Shown piece after piece: positions 8,377-16,671 of a stretch of 64,000 bases of DNA (within the stretch, counting starts at the first letter, position 1; the number at the start of each line of letters is the position of its first letter). Source of the DNA: Actinomycetospora sp. NBRC 106375 (GTDB lineage Bacteria; Actinomycetota; Actinomycetes; Mycobacteriales; Pseudonocardiaceae). The position numbers and the translations under genes were made by a program. The notes under the pieces are model-generated. The model was not told where the DNA came from and did not search any database. It saw only the letters and a program-made list of their open reading frames with translations. The stretch covers positions 80,391 to 144,390 of the forward strand of contig NZ_BSTS01000017.1 of assembly GCF_030269665.1 (NCBI RefSeq), given 5' to 3'.

Positions 8377-9354
8377 GTGGCCGGAACGGGATCCCCCGGA
8401 CGCGGACCCGCCGAGGAGCGGGACGGCGTCGCCCTCACGAACCTCGATCAGGAGCTGTTCTCCGGCGCGGGGGTGACCAAGCGCGAGCTCGTCGACTACC
8501 TCGACGTGATGTCGCCGCGCCTGCTGCCCGCGCTCGAGGGCCGGCCCCTGTCCGTGGTGCGCGCGCTGCGCGGGCAGAAGCCGTTCATGCAGAAGAACGT
8601 CCCGAAGTACGCGCCGGACTTCGTGCGCACGGTGTCGTTCTGGGCCGAGACCTCGCACCGCGAGGTGGCCTACGCGCTGTGCGACGACCGCCGCACCCTG
8701 CTGTGGTTCGCCAACCAGCGCGCCGTCGAGTACCACCCGACCCTCGTCCGCGCCGCGACGATGGGCACACCCGAGCACCTCGTGCTCGACCTCGACCCGC
8801 CCGAGGACGCCGGGTTCGGCGCCGTCGTCGCGGCCGCCCACCTCGTGCGCCGCGCGCTCGACGAGGCCGGCCTCGCGGGCGTCGTGAAGACCACGGGCGC
8901 CAAGGGCGTCCACGTCCTGGTCCCGCTCGCGCCGGGCCCGACCCACGAGGACGTCGCCGGCGCCACCCGGGCGCTCGCCGTCCGGGTCGAGCGCCTCGAC
9001 CCGGACGTCGCGACGACGGCGTTCATCCGCGCCGACCGCGGCGGCAAGGTGTTCGTCGACCCCACGCGCGCCGGCGGCTCCACGATCGCCGCGGTCTACA
9101 GCCCCCGCGTGCGTCCCGGCCTGCCGGTGTCGTTCCCGGTGTCCTGGGACGAGCTCGCCACCGTCGTCCCGTCCGAGATCACGGTCCGCACGGCGCCGGA
9201 TCGCCCCGACCCGTGGGCCGACCCGGCCGCCCGTCCGGCGCCCCAGCCGCTGCCCGACGAGCTCGTCGCCGAGGGCCGGACCATCCCCGTCGCGCGCGTC
9301 CAGGCGATGCACGAGGGCAAGCGCCGCAAACGCGCCGCCGAACGCGGGGAGTGA
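8377..9354 (+). CDS. Stand-alone LigD-type polymerase/primase (PolDom)
   Basis: This 325-residue protein matches the primase-polymerase domain of bacterial NHEJ ligase D. It carries the metal-binding DLD motif in HLVLDLDPPED, followed by VVKTTGAKGVHVLVPL, and FIRADRGGKVFVDPTRAGG. There is no ligase or phosphoesterase domain and no Ku gene adjacent. It would add ribonucleotides or deoxynucleotides at double-strand-break ends. The GTG at 8377 is preceded by AGGAAGGT. About 240 bp upstream (8135-8376) hold the divergent promoters and no gene that I can support. Confidence 0.88.
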   Translation: MAGTGSPGRGPAEERDGVALTNLDQELFSGAGVTKRELVDYLDVMSPRLLPALEGRPLSVVRALRGQKPFMQKNVPKYAPDFVRTVSFWAETSHREVAYALCDDRRTLLWFANQRAVEYHPTLVRAATMGTPEHLVLDLDPPEDAGFGAVVAAAHLVRRALDEAGLAGVVKTTGAKGVHVLVPLAPGPTHEDVAGATRALAVRVERLDPDVATTAFIRADRGGKVFVDPTRAGGSTIAAVYSPRVRPGLPVSFPVSWDELATVVPSEITVRTAPDRPDPWADPAARPAPQPLPDELVAEGRTIPVARVQAMHEGKRRKRAAERGE

Positions 9355-9374
9355 CCGTCTGCCGGGCGCCTTGT

Positions 9375-9427
9375 GTCAGCGACGTGCTGTTGCGGACGCT
9401 CAGCGTCCGTGACGGCACGTCGCTGAC
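9375..9427. terminator. Nested inverted repeat between convergent genes
   Basis: The outer arms GTCAGCGACGTGC (9375-9387) and GCACGTCGCTGAC (9415-9427) pair perfectly over 13 bp. Between them GGACGCTCAGCGTCC (9394-9408) makes a second hairpin. The element lies between the stops of two convergent genes (9354 and 9439), which suits a bidirectional terminator. There is no U-tract. Confidence 0.8.
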
Positions 9428-9438
9428 CAACCCCGTGG

Positions 9439-10212
9439 TCACGCAGGGTCAGCGGGGACCCCGGCGACGACGGTGGCGTCGCGGTCGTCGTCGTGCGCGA
9501 CGATCGCCAGGAGACCGACGCCTTCCAGGGCGTCACGGGCCGCCGTGGCCTGGTGGGTCGCGCACTCGACGAGCAGGCCACCGTCCGGCCGCAGCCACCG
9601 CGTCGCCGTCGCCGCGAGCCTGCGGACGACGTCGATGCCGTCGCCCCCGCCGTCGAGGGCGACGAGCGGCTCGTGCTCCCGGGCCTCCGGCGGCATGGCG
9701 GCGACGGCGCCGGTCGGGACGTACGGCGTGCTCGCGACGACCACGTCCACGCCGCCCGCGAGCTCCGGTGGGAGGGCGTCGAGCAGATCGCCGGTGTGGA
9801 TCCCCGCGGCGCCGGGCAGGTTGGCGCGCGCGCAGGCGACGGCCGCGGGGTCGACGTCGGCGGCGTGCAGCACCAGATCGGGACGGGCGGCGAGCAGGGC
9901 GGCGCCGATCGCCCCGGTCCCGCAGCACACGTCGACGACGACCGCTCCCGGCCCGATCACCGCCAGCGCGCACGACACCAGGAACTCGCTGCGCCGCCGC
10001 GGCACGAACACCCCGGGCGCGACGGCCACCCGCAGCCCCGCGAACTCCGCCCAGCCGACGACCTGCTCCAGCGGCTCCCCGCCGATCCGGCGGGCGACCA
10101 GCTCCTCGAGGTCGCCGCGCCCCTCGTGGTACGCCATCCGCAGCAGCGCGGCCTCGTCCTCGGCGAACACGCACCCGGCGGCGCGGAGGCGGTCGACGAG
10201 GGCGTCGTTCAC
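9439..10212 (-). CDS. HemK/PrmC-related SAM-dependent methyltransferase
   Basis: This 257-residue class I methyltransferase has SAM motif I in VVDVCCGTGAIGAAL and an N-terminal helical domain as in PrmC (EEDLEELV/GEPLEQVVGWAEF region). The NPPY catalytic motif of PrmC is altered to STPY (VVASTPYVPTGA), so it belongs to the PrmC-related group whose glutamine-methylating activity is unproven. Its GTG start overlaps the stop of the upstream BKACE gene (GTGA). Confidence 0.85.
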   Translation of the reverse strand: MNDALVDRLRAAGCVFAEDEAALLRMAYHEGRGDLEELVARRIGGEPLEQVVGWAEFAGLRVAVAPGVFVPRRRSEFLVSCALAVIGPGAVVVDVCCGTGAIGAALLAARPDLVLHAADVDPAAVACARANLPGAAGIHTGDLLDALPPELAGGVDVVVASTPYVPTGAVAAMPPEAREHEPLVALDGGGDGIDVVRRLAATATRWLRPDGGLLVECATHQATAARDALEGVGLLAIVAHDDDRDATVVAGVPADPA

Positions 10213-11090
10213 CGCGCCGGCACCCCGAGGATCGCGCGGGTCTCGGCGATGGTCGCCGGTCGCCGGTCGAGATCGGCGAGCAGGGCCACGACGCCGTCGA
10301 CGAGCTCGGTGTTCGTCGGCGTGGACGGACCCGCGAAGTCCTCCAGCCCGACCCGCAGGTGCCCGCCCCGGCGGACCGCCGCCTCGGCGAGCCCGGACGC
10401 GACGACGTCGCCGCCGAGCACCGCGACCGACCACGGCAGCCCGCTGGGTTCGAGCATCTCGAGGTAGGCCTCGAGCGCGGTCTCGGTGGGCGGCAGCCCG
10501 AACTCCAGCTCGCCGCCGAAGTACAGCTTGACCATCGCGCCCGGCGGCACCCGGCCGTGCCGGTGCATCGTCAGCGCGACGCGCAGGAAGCTCGGGTCGA
10601 AGATCGAGATCGACGGACCGGTGCCGTGCGCGGCGCAGCGGGCGAACATGTGCTCGGTGTCGGCGAGGCTGTTCTGGTACGGCCCGGGCGCGGCGGCCGG
10701 GGCGACGGCCCCGTCGCTGGTCAGGCCGAGGTTCACCGAGCCGGGGTCGACGAGGCTCAGACCCCCGAGACCACGGCGCGCGAGCTCCTCGTGGTGGGCC
10801 CAGCGCGTCTCGATCGGGATGCCGCGGGCGCCGGCGGCCATCGTCGCGTAGAGCAGCAGATCCGGGTACCGCTCGAGCACCGGCGACCATGCCTCGAGAT
10901 ACGGCTCCACGGGGTGCACCCCGTCGTCCACGAACATCGCCTCGTGGTGGTCGTGCGCGATGCTCGCACCGCGGGCGACGCAGGCGAGCATCTCGTCGGC
11001 GACCTCGGCCGGAGTCACGGGCACGTGCGGGTTCGCCGAGCGCGGGGTGGCCCCGTTGACGGCCACCTCGAGGATCACGGGGGACGGCAC
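10209..11090 (-). CDS. BKACE-family (3-keto-5-aminohexanoate cleavage-like) enzyme
   Basis: This 293-residue protein has the zinc-dependent TIM-barrel hallmarks of beta-keto-acid cleavage enzymes: start PVILEVAVNGATP, metal ligands in ASIAHDHHEAM, and VGLEDF near the end. Family members condense a beta-keto acid with acetyl-CoA to give a CoA ester and acetoacetate. It lies in a two-gene operon with the methyltransferase and divergent from RraA-like/SDR genes. The substrate is unknown. The start is the first in-frame GTG giving the usual N-terminus. Confidence 0.85.
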   Translation of the reverse strand: MPSPVILEVAVNGATPRSANPHVPVTPAEVADEMLACVARGASIAHDHHEAMFVDDGVHPVEPYLEAWSPVLERYPDLLLYATMAAGARGIPIETRWAHHEELARRGLGGLSLVDPGSVNLGLTSDGAVAPAAAPGPYQNSLADTEHMFARCAAHGTGPSISIFDPSFLRVALTMHRHGRVPPGAMVKLYFGGELEFGLPPTETALEAYLEMLEPSGLPWSVAVLGGDVVASGLAEAAVRRGGHLRVGLEDFAGPSTPTNTELVDGVVALLADLDRRPATIAETRAILGVPAR

Positions 11091-11132
11091 AGGCGACGAG
11101 CATGGTCGCCCGCGGGGTCCGCGTCGAGCATC

Positions 11133-11810
11133 ATGCGGGCCGTGGAACCCCTGACCGCCGCCGAGCTCGGCCGCGTCCGTGCCCTCGCGACGTCCTCGCT
11201 GTGCGACGCCGACAAGACCTTCCTCCTGCCCGACCCCGCGATCCGGGCGATGGTGCCCGACGTGCGGATGGCCGGGCCCGCGGTCACCGTCGTCGCCCCC
11301 GACGACCACCTCCCGGTGCTGCTCGCCGCGGGTGAGGCGCCGCCCGGGTCGGTCCTGGTGGTCACCACGCTGCGCGGCGCCCGCGCCGTCGCCGGCGAGC
11401 TGGTGGCCGCCGAGGCGAAGCGCCGCGGTCTCGCCGGGGTCGTCATCGACGGGTACTGCCGCGACGTCGCCGGTCTGCGCCGGCTGGGGCTGCCCGTCTA
11501 CGCGCGGGGCTCGACGCCGGCGTCCGGGAGCGCCCGCGATCCGCGCGGGGTCGACGAGGGCCCGGTCGCGCTCGGCGGGGTGCCGGTGCGGCCGGGGGAC
11601 GTCGTGCTGGGTGACGACGACGGGCTCGCGGTGGCGACGCCCGACCAGCTGCGCGCGGCGCTCGCGGGCGCCGAGGAGGTCGAGCGCGCCGAGGCGGCGG
11701 TACTCGCCGGCATGGGCGAGGGCCGCTCGCTCGCCGACCACACCACGATCGTCGAGCACCGCGCGGCCCGGGCCGCCGGCCGCGACTCGTCGCTGGCGTT
11801 CACCGTATGA
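11133..11810 (+). CDS. RraA-like / HMG-aldolase-fold protein
   Basis: This 225-residue protein has the RraA/4-hydroxy-4-methyl-2-oxoglutarate aldolase fold: SSLCDADKTFLLP at the N-terminus, then VVIDGYCRDVAGLRRLGLPVYARGS. The latter holds the conserved G-x-x-R-D motif, which binds oxaloacetate or pyruvate in the aldolases. Because the SDR gene overlaps it as ATGA and a BKACE is divergent, an aldolase-type catabolic role is more likely here than RNase E inhibition. A GTG at 11142 is an alternative start. Confidence 0.8.
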   Translation: MRAVEPLTAAELGRVRALATSSLCDADKTFLLPDPAIRAMVPDVRMAGPAVTVVAPDDHLPVLLAAGEAPPGSVLVVTTLRGARAVAGELVAAEAKRRGLAGVVIDGYCRDVAGLRRLGLPVYARGSTPASGSARDPRGVDEGPVALGGVPVRPGDVVLGDDDGLAVATPDQLRAALAGAEEVERAEAAVLAGMGEGRSLADHTTIVEHRAARAAGRDSSLAFTV

Positions 11811-12559
11811 GCCGCACGAGCCCCGTCCTCCTGGTCACCGGAGGCAGCCGGGGCATCGGCGCCGCGGTCGTGACGCGGGCGGCGGCCGCGGGCTGGTCGG
11901 TGTGCCTGACCTACCGCGGGGACGCCCCGGCGGCCGACACGGTGGTCGCCGCGGCGCGGAGGGCCGGTGTCGAGGCGACGGCGGTCCGCGCCGACGTCGC
12001 CGTCGAGGCCGACGTCGAGACCGCCTTCGCCGCGGCCGACGCGATGGGCCCGCTCGGCGGGGTCGTCGTCAACGCCGGCGTCGTCGTCCCGAAGTCCCGC
12101 GTGGACGCGATGTCGGCCCGGCGCGTGAGCGAGATGCTCGCCGTCAACGTCGTCGGCGCCGTCGTCTCCTGCCGCGAGGCCGTCCGGCGCCTCTCGACCG
12201 CGCACGGCGGGCCGGGCGGGTCGATCGTGCTCGTGTCCTCGGCCGCGTCCCGGCTGGGCTCCGCGGGGGAGTACGTCGACTACGCCGCCTCGAAGGCCGC
12301 GGTCGACACCCTGGGGCTCGGGCTGGCGAAGGAGGTCGCCGACGAGGGCGTCCGCGTCAACGTCGTGCGTCCCGGGATCATCGACACCGAGCTGCACGCA
12401 TCCGGCGGGCAGCCCGACCGCGTCGCCCGGATCGGGCCGGCGGTGCCGGTGGGCCGGGCAGGCGCCGCCGACGAGGTCGCCGCGGCCGTCGTGTGGCTGC
12501 TCGGCGACGAGGCGTCGTACTGCACGGGCAGCGTCCTCGACGTGGCCGGCGGTCGCTAG
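11807..12559 (+). CDS. Short-chain dehydrogenase/reductase (SDR)
   Basis: This 250-residue classical SDR has the cofactor motif TGGSRGIGAAV (about 9-19), NAGVVVP, the catalytic Ser in LVSSAASRLG and the YAASKAA Tyr/Lys pair. It closely resembles FabG-like NAD(P)H-dependent oxidoreductases. It starts inside the RraA-like stop codon (ATGA), so both are made together and may act in one pathway. The substrate is unknown. Confidence 0.88.
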   Translation: MSRTSPVLLVTGGSRGIGAAVVTRAAAAGWSVCLTYRGDAPAADTVVAAARRAGVEATAVRADVAVEADVETAFAAADAMGPLGGVVVNAGVVVPKSRVDAMSARRVSEMLAVNVVGAVVSCREAVRRLSTAHGGPGGSIVLVSSAASRLGSAGEYVDYAASKAAVDTLGLGLAKEVADEGVRVNVVRPGIIDTELHASGGQPDRVARIGPAVPVGRAGAADEVAAAVVWLLGDEASYCTGSVLDVAGGR

Positions 12560-12610
12560 AAACGGGAGTCGCCTCCCGCGGCCGTCCCGGCGGGGAGCAG
12601 AATCGCCGGC

Positions 12611-13423
12611 GTGGTCATGAAGGGGGAGCAGGACACCACCGCCGACACCGACACCGTCGCCACCCGCTGGCGCAGCTACGTCGCCCTGGGCGACAGCTTC
12701 ACCGAGGGCGTCGGCGACCCGGATCCGGCGACCGGCCGGGAGCGGGGGTGGGCCGACCGCGTCGCCGCCCGTCTGGCCCGCGAGGACCCGGGGTTCCGGT
12801 ACGCCAACCTCGCGATCCGCGGGCTGCTGCTGGACCCGATCATCCGGACGCAGGTGCCCGAGGCCGTCCGCATGGGGCCCGACCTCGTGAGCGTCTGCGC
12901 CGCCGGCAACGACCTGCTGCGCCCGAGCGCGGACCCGGCCGCGCTGGCCGAGCGTCTCGAGGGCGCGGTCGCGACGCTGCGCGCCACGGGCGCCGACGTG
13001 CTGGTCTTCACCGGCTTCGACACCCGCGAGAGCCCGCTGCTCAACCTCATCGGCAAGCGCCTCGCCGCGATGAACGACCACATCCGCGAGATCGCGCACC
13101 GGCAGGGCGCGTACCTCGTCGACCTCTGGGTGATGCCGCCGCTGTCGGACATGCGCGCCCGCACCGACGACCGCCTGCACCTCAACCCGAGCGGGCACGC
13201 CCGCGTCGCCGCCCGCGTCAGCGAGGTCCTCGGCCTGCCGCCGGAGATCGACTGGCACGCGCCGTGGCCGCCCGTCGAGCCCACGAGCTGGGGTCACCGG
13301 CGCGCCGAGGACGTCCGGTGGGCGCGCGAGCACCTCCTGCCCTGGGTCCAGCGACGGGCGCAGGGCCGCAGCACCGGCGACGAGCGCACGGCGAAGCGCC
13401 CGGAGCTCGCCCCCGTCCCGTGA
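12611..13423 (+). CDS. SGNH/GDSL-type hydrolase
   Basis: This 270-residue esterase-like protein has block I VALGDSFTEGVGDP (nucleophile Ser about residue 33), block III in SVCAAGNDLLRP (catalytic Asn) and the final D-x-x-H in DRLHLNPSGHARVA. It has no signal peptide, so it is probably cytoplasmic. GTG 12611 or the ATG two codons later could be the start. It is followed by a GNAT gene across a 14-nt tandem duplication. Confidence 0.87.
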   Translation: MVMKGEQDTTADTDTVATRWRSYVALGDSFTEGVGDPDPATGRERGWADRVAARLAREDPGFRYANLAIRGLLLDPIIRTQVPEAVRMGPDLVSVCAAGNDLLRPSADPAALAERLEGAVATLRATGADVLVFTGFDTRESPLLNLIGKRLAAMNDHIREIAHRQGAYLVDLWVMPPLSDMRARTDDRLHLNPSGHARVAARVSEVLGLPPEIDWHAPWPPVEPTSWGHRRAEDVRWAREHLLPWVQRRAQGRSTGDERTAKRPELAPVP

Positions 13424-13442
13424 GGATCGTCCCGTGAGGATC
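13415..13442 (+). repeat. 14-nt tandem duplication at a stop/start junction
   Basis: GTCCCGTGAGGATC occurs twice head to tail (13415-13428 and 13429-13442). The first copy carries the SGNH-hydrolase stop and the second the GTG start of the GNAT gene. The single-copy ancestor would have had an ordinary GTGA overlap. Confidence 0.9.
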
Positions 13443-13889
13443 CGGACCGACGACCTCGCCGGCCCCGAGATCGCCGCCCTGCTCGACGAGCACCTCGCCG
13501 AGATGCGCGCGGTGTCCCCGCCGGAGAGCAAGCACGCGCTCGACCTCGAGGGGCTGCGGGCCCCCGACATGACGGTCTGGACGGTGTGGGACGGCGCGAC
13601 GCTGCTGGGCTGCGGCGCGCTGCGCGAGCTCGACCCCACCCACGGCGAGATCAAGTCGATGCGCACGGCGGCGGCCCACCAGGGGCGAGGTGTCGGCGCG
13701 CGGCTCGTCGAGCACGTCGTCGCCGAGGCCCGTCGCCGCAGCTACCGGCGGCTGAGCCTGGAGACCGGCGCGGCGGACCACTTCGCCCCGGCCCGGCGGC
13801 TCTACGCGCGCCACGGCTTCGTGCCGTGCGCGCCGTTCGGCGAGTACCGCGCCGACCGGCACAGCGTCCACCTCACCCGGGAGCTCTAA
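13434..13889 (+). CDS. GNAT-family N-acetyltransferase
   Basis: This 151-residue protein has the GNAT acetyl-CoA loop in AAAHQGRGVGARLVEHV (Q/R-x-x-G-x-G/A) and the C-terminal FAPARRLYARHGFVPC strand-helix. It resembles small YitI/PhnO-like acetyltransferases; the substrate is unknown. Its stop overlaps the stop of the convergent SRPBCC gene by 4 bp. Confidence 0.88.
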   Translation: MRIRTDDLAGPEIAALLDEHLAEMRAVSPPESKHALDLEGLRAPDMTVWTVWDGATLLGCGALRELDPTHGEIKSMRTAAAHQGRGVGARLVEHVVAEARRRSYRRLSLETGAADHFAPARRLYARHGFVPCAPFGEYRADRHSVHLTREL

Positions 13890-14302
13890 CGCGTCGCCGC
13901 GTCGGCGAGCCCCGCGATCTCGGTGTCGACGTAGCGCCGCGTCATCCCGCCGAGGAGGTCGGCGACGAACGACAGCGGCCCGGTCTGGCGGATCCCCAGC
14001 GTGATCCGGCTGCGGCCCTCGCCGGTCGGCTCCACCGCGTGCCACGCGACGCTCTGCAGGCCGGGCGCCGGCGACGACCACGTGAACGACCGCCCGGGGA
14101 CGACCTCGGTGACCTCCCACGTCGCGGGCGGCAGCCGGGGCTGCTCCACGCGGAACCGGGCGCCCACCGCCAGCGTCGTGCCCTCGACGATCCGCACCCG
14201 CCGGACCGTCGGCGTCCACTGCGGCATCCGCTCGACGTCGGCGATCACCGCCCAGACCGCGTCCGCCCCGGCCTCGACGTGCCGGCTGACCGTGTACTCC
14301 AC
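13886..14302 (-). CDS. SRPBCC-family (polyketide-cyclase/START-like) protein
   Basis: This 138-residue protein begins with the usual VSRHVEAGADAVWAVIADVERMPQW signature region of SRPBCC lipid/ligand-binding proteins and ends with a long amphipathic helix containing MTRRYVDTEIAGLADAA. It has no signal peptide. Such proteins bind hydrophobic ligands or act as cyclases, and context gives no hint of which. Confidence 0.82.
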   Translation of the reverse strand: MEYTVSRHVEAGADAVWAVIADVERMPQWTPTVRRVRIVEGTTLAVGARFRVEQPRLPPATWEVTEVVPGRSFTWSSPAPGLQSVAWHAVEPTGEGRSRITLGIRQTGPLSFVADLLGGMTRRYVDTEIAGLADAATR

Positions 14303-14344
14303 GCGTCCCGTCCTACCGCGTCGGACGCGACGGCGGGAGCCCCG

Positions 14345-15235
14345 TCAGCGTTCGCCGAGAGCGATCCGCGTGGCCTCCGCGATCGTCGCCTTCCCGTTCG
14401 TGCTCGCCGGGTCGGCGGGGGTCGTGTACACGGCGATCACCAGAGGCGCCCGGTCCGGCGGCCAGGCGACCGCGACGTCGTGGCTCTCGCCCTGCGCGCC
14501 GGAACCCGTCTTGTCGCCGGCGCGCCACCCCGGCGGGAGCCCGGCACGGATCTGCTGCGTCCCGGTGGTGGTGGCGACCATCCACGCGGTCAGCAGGTCG
14601 CGTCCCGCGGGATCGAGGCCGTCGCCGAGCACCAGCGCCCGCACGTCCGCCGCCACGGCGTCGGGCGTGCTCGTGTCGCGCTCGTCGCCGGGTGCGGTCT
14701 CGTTGAGATCCGGCTCCACGCGGTCGAGGCGCGTCACGGTGTCGCCCAGGGAGCGGACGAACGCCGTGCTCGCGGTCGGGCCGCCGAGCACGCCGGTGAG
14801 CAGGTTCGCCGCGGTGTTGTCGCTGACGACGATCGCCGCCTCGCACAGCGCGGCGACGGTCATGCCGGTGGCGACGGACCGCGAGGTCGTCGGCGCGTAC
14901 TCCAGGAGGTCGGCGGGGGTGTAGCGGATCCTGCGGTCGAGCAGGCCCGGGTCGTCGAGACGCCGGCGCAGCACCGCGCCGACGACGAGGACCTTCGCCG
15001 TCGAGCACATCAGCACGCGCTCGCCCGCGCGGTGGCGCACGGCCCGTCCGGTGGCGGTGTCCAGCGCGACCAGCCCGATCCGGCGGCCCGAACGCCGCTC
15101 GAGGTCGGCGAGGAGCGTCCCGGGGTCGGGCGGGGGCACGGGTGCGGGGGCGGGTGACACGGTCGGTCGCGTGCACCCTGCGGCGAGCGCCGCGACCCCG
15201 CCGAGGAGCACCGCGCGACGGGTCGGGGTGATCAC
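14345..15235 (-). CDS. Class A serine beta-lactamase, lipoprotein
   Basis: This 296-residue protein carries all class A landmarks: S-x-x-K in CSTAKV, SDN in IVVSDNTAAN, E-x-x-L-N in EPDLNE, and KTG in GDKTGSGA. The N-terminus TPTRRAVLLGGVAALAAGC is a twin-Arg-like signal ending in a lipobox Cys, so it is probably membrane-anchored. Spectrum cannot be told from sequence alone. The GTG start overlaps the upstream PPOX-family stop (GTGA). Confidence 0.92.
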   Translation of the reverse strand: MITPTRRAVLLGGVAALAAGCTRPTVSPAPAPVPPPDPGTLLADLERRSGRRIGLVALDTATGRAVRHRAGERVLMCSTAKVLVVGAVLRRRLDDPGLLDRRIRYTPADLLEYAPTTSRSVATGMTVAALCEAAIVVSDNTAANLLTGVLGGPTASTAFVRSLGDTVTRLDRVEPDLNETAPGDERDTSTPDAVAADVRALVLGDGLDPAGRDLLTAWMVATTTGTQQIRAGLPPGWRAGDKTGSGAQGESHDVAVAWPPDRAPLVIAVYTTPADPASTNGKATIAEATRIALGER

Positions 15236-15702
15236 CCGCGGGAGGGTAGCGAGCGGTACTCGAGGCCGGCGGCCGTCCCGCGCCAGACCACGAGCCGCTC
15301 GAGCGTCATCACGATCGGCAGCGAGAACGTCATGAGCCAGGCGTCGAGGGGCTGGTCGCCGAGCAACGGCGCGTACTTGCGGCCGAACGCGTCGAGCGCC
15401 GGCTCCACCTTCCCGAGCTCGGAGAGCGCGGCCCGGCCGCCGCCGGTGACGACGTCGCCGCCGCCGTGGGTGTCGTCGAGCGCGACGCTGACCTCGGTGT
15501 GGGCGCGCAGGTGGCCGATCTTCGCGGTGTCGGGGCGGCTGAACACCGTGACCACCGGGTCGTCGAAGGCGAACCACACGGGGACGGTGTGCGGCCGGCC
15601 CGCGGGGTCGACCGTGCCGAGCCAGAGCACGGGCTCCGCGCCGAGCCGCTCGGCCACATGGGCGTCGAGACCGACGGCGGGATCGAGCAATGGATCACCC
15701 AC
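15232..15702 (-). CDS. PPOX-family flavin/F420 oxidoreductase (Rv3369-like)
   Basis: This 156-residue split-barrel protein has LWLGTVDPAGRPHTVPVWFAF and VTVFSRPDTAKIGHLRAH, typical of the pyridoxamine-phosphate-oxidase-like, F420- or FMN-binding proteins of actinobacteria. It is cytoplasmic and is coupled to the beta-lactamase gene by a GTGA overlap. The substrate is unknown. Confidence 0.82.
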   Translation of the reverse strand: MGDPLLDPAVGLDAHVAERLGAEPVLWLGTVDPAGRPHTVPVWFAFDDPVVTVFSRPDTAKIGHLRAHTEVSVALDDTHGGGDVVTGGGRAALSELGKVEPALDAFGRKYAPLLGDQPLDAWLMTFSLPIVMTLERLVVWRGTAAGLEYRSLPSRG

Positions 15703-15805
15703 CAGGTCATCGCAGCAGACCGGTCAAGCGCGCCCTCTCGACACGGAGCGCACACGGCGATTCGATGTTCGACGACGGGGGAGGGTGACGAGAGGGGAGC
15801 AAGGG

Positions 15806-16357
15806 ATGACCAGCGCGGCGAGTGGGATGAGCGTCCGCCGGGCGTCGAGCGGGTGGGGCTGGGTCCTGGCGTCCGGGATCCTCGGCATCCTGGTCGGGGT
15901 GATCGCGTTGTTCTTCCCGGGCCTCGCCATCCTGACCGCGGCGTTCGTGCTCGGGATCGGGCTCATCGTGCAGGGGGCCCTGGAGATCGGCGTCGCCTGG
16001 CGGGCCGAGACCGGATCGACGGGACGCGGCTGGCTCGCGGCGTTCGGGGTGCTGGCGCTGCTCGCCGGCATCCTCGTGCTGTTCCAGCCCGGCGGCGGCA
16101 TCCTCGTCCTGGCCTGGGGGATCATCCTGTGGTTCGTGATCGCCGGGATCAACGACCTCCTCGTGGGCTTCTCCCAGAGCGAGCACCGGCTGTGGAACAT
16201 CGTCCTCGGTGTCCTGACGCTGATCGTCGCGCTGATCCTGATCTTCTCGCCCGGCACCGCGGTCGGGCTCATCGCGATCTTCATCGCGCTGGGCTTCCTG
16301 TTCCGCGGCGCGATGGACATCGGTCTCGCGCTGAGCATGCGTCGCGAGGCGCGCTGA
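15806..16357 (+). CDS. HdeD-family (DUF308) membrane protein
   Basis: This 183-residue protein has six closely spaced TM helices in three pairs, with repeated GILxxLxGIxxLFxPG-like segments (LGILVGVIALFFPG, LALLAGILVLFQPG, LTLIVALILIFSPG). That internal triplication is typical of HdeD/DUF308, linked to acid resistance in E. coli. GAGAGGGGAG precedes the ATG at 15806. Confidence 0.88.
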   Translation: MTSAASGMSVRRASSGWGWVLASGILGILVGVIALFFPGLAILTAAFVLGIGLIVQGALEIGVAWRAETGSTGRGWLAAFGVLALLAGILVLFQPGGGILVLAWGIILWFVIAGINDLLVGFSQSEHRLWNIVLGVLTLIVALILIFSPGTAVGLIAIFIALGFLFRGAMDIGLALSMRREAR

Positions 16358-16383
16358 CGCGGCGCGGATCGGGCCTCCGGCGC

Positions 16384-16530
16384 CTACCGCGGAGCGGGCA
16401 CGCGCGGGTCACGGGCGACCGGGTGGGCGGGCCCGGCCCAGCGGCACTCCATGACGTCCCAGTAGCAGGACCGGTCGTGGACGTGCCCGCGCCGGGCGGT
16501 GGTGGGCCGGGCGGGTGCCTCGACGGACAT
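16384..16530 (-). CDS. 48-aa protein with C-Y-W-D-x4-C-R-W motif
   Basis: A near-perfect ribosome site AAGGAGG lies 6 nt before ATG 16528-16530. It opens a 48-residue protein that starts MSVEAPARP and contains HDRSCYWDVMECRWAGP. Two Cys separated by five residues and embedded in aromatic residues suggest a metal- or disulfide-bound mini-domain. I do not know the family. It is divergent from the phosphodiesterase gene at 16672. Confidence 0.65.
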   Translation of the reverse strand: MSVEAPARPTTARRGHVHDRSCYWDVMECRWAGPAHPVARDPRVPAPR

Positions 16531-16671
16531 GGTGGCCTCCTTCGGTCACGCAGAGCTTCGACGGTGACAGTGAGTGCCCAAGAACGCCAGCTCCTCTCAC
16601 TCGTTCGGCTGTACGTATCGTCAGTGTGACGACGAACGGTCACAGCCCGTCCCGTCCGCCAGAATGCGTAC

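Noticed and set aside
14345..15235. Beta-lactamase as a recently acquired resistance gene
   Set aside because: Base composition matches the neighbours, there are no flanking mobile elements and it is translationally coupled to a chromosomal PPOX-family gene, so it looks native.
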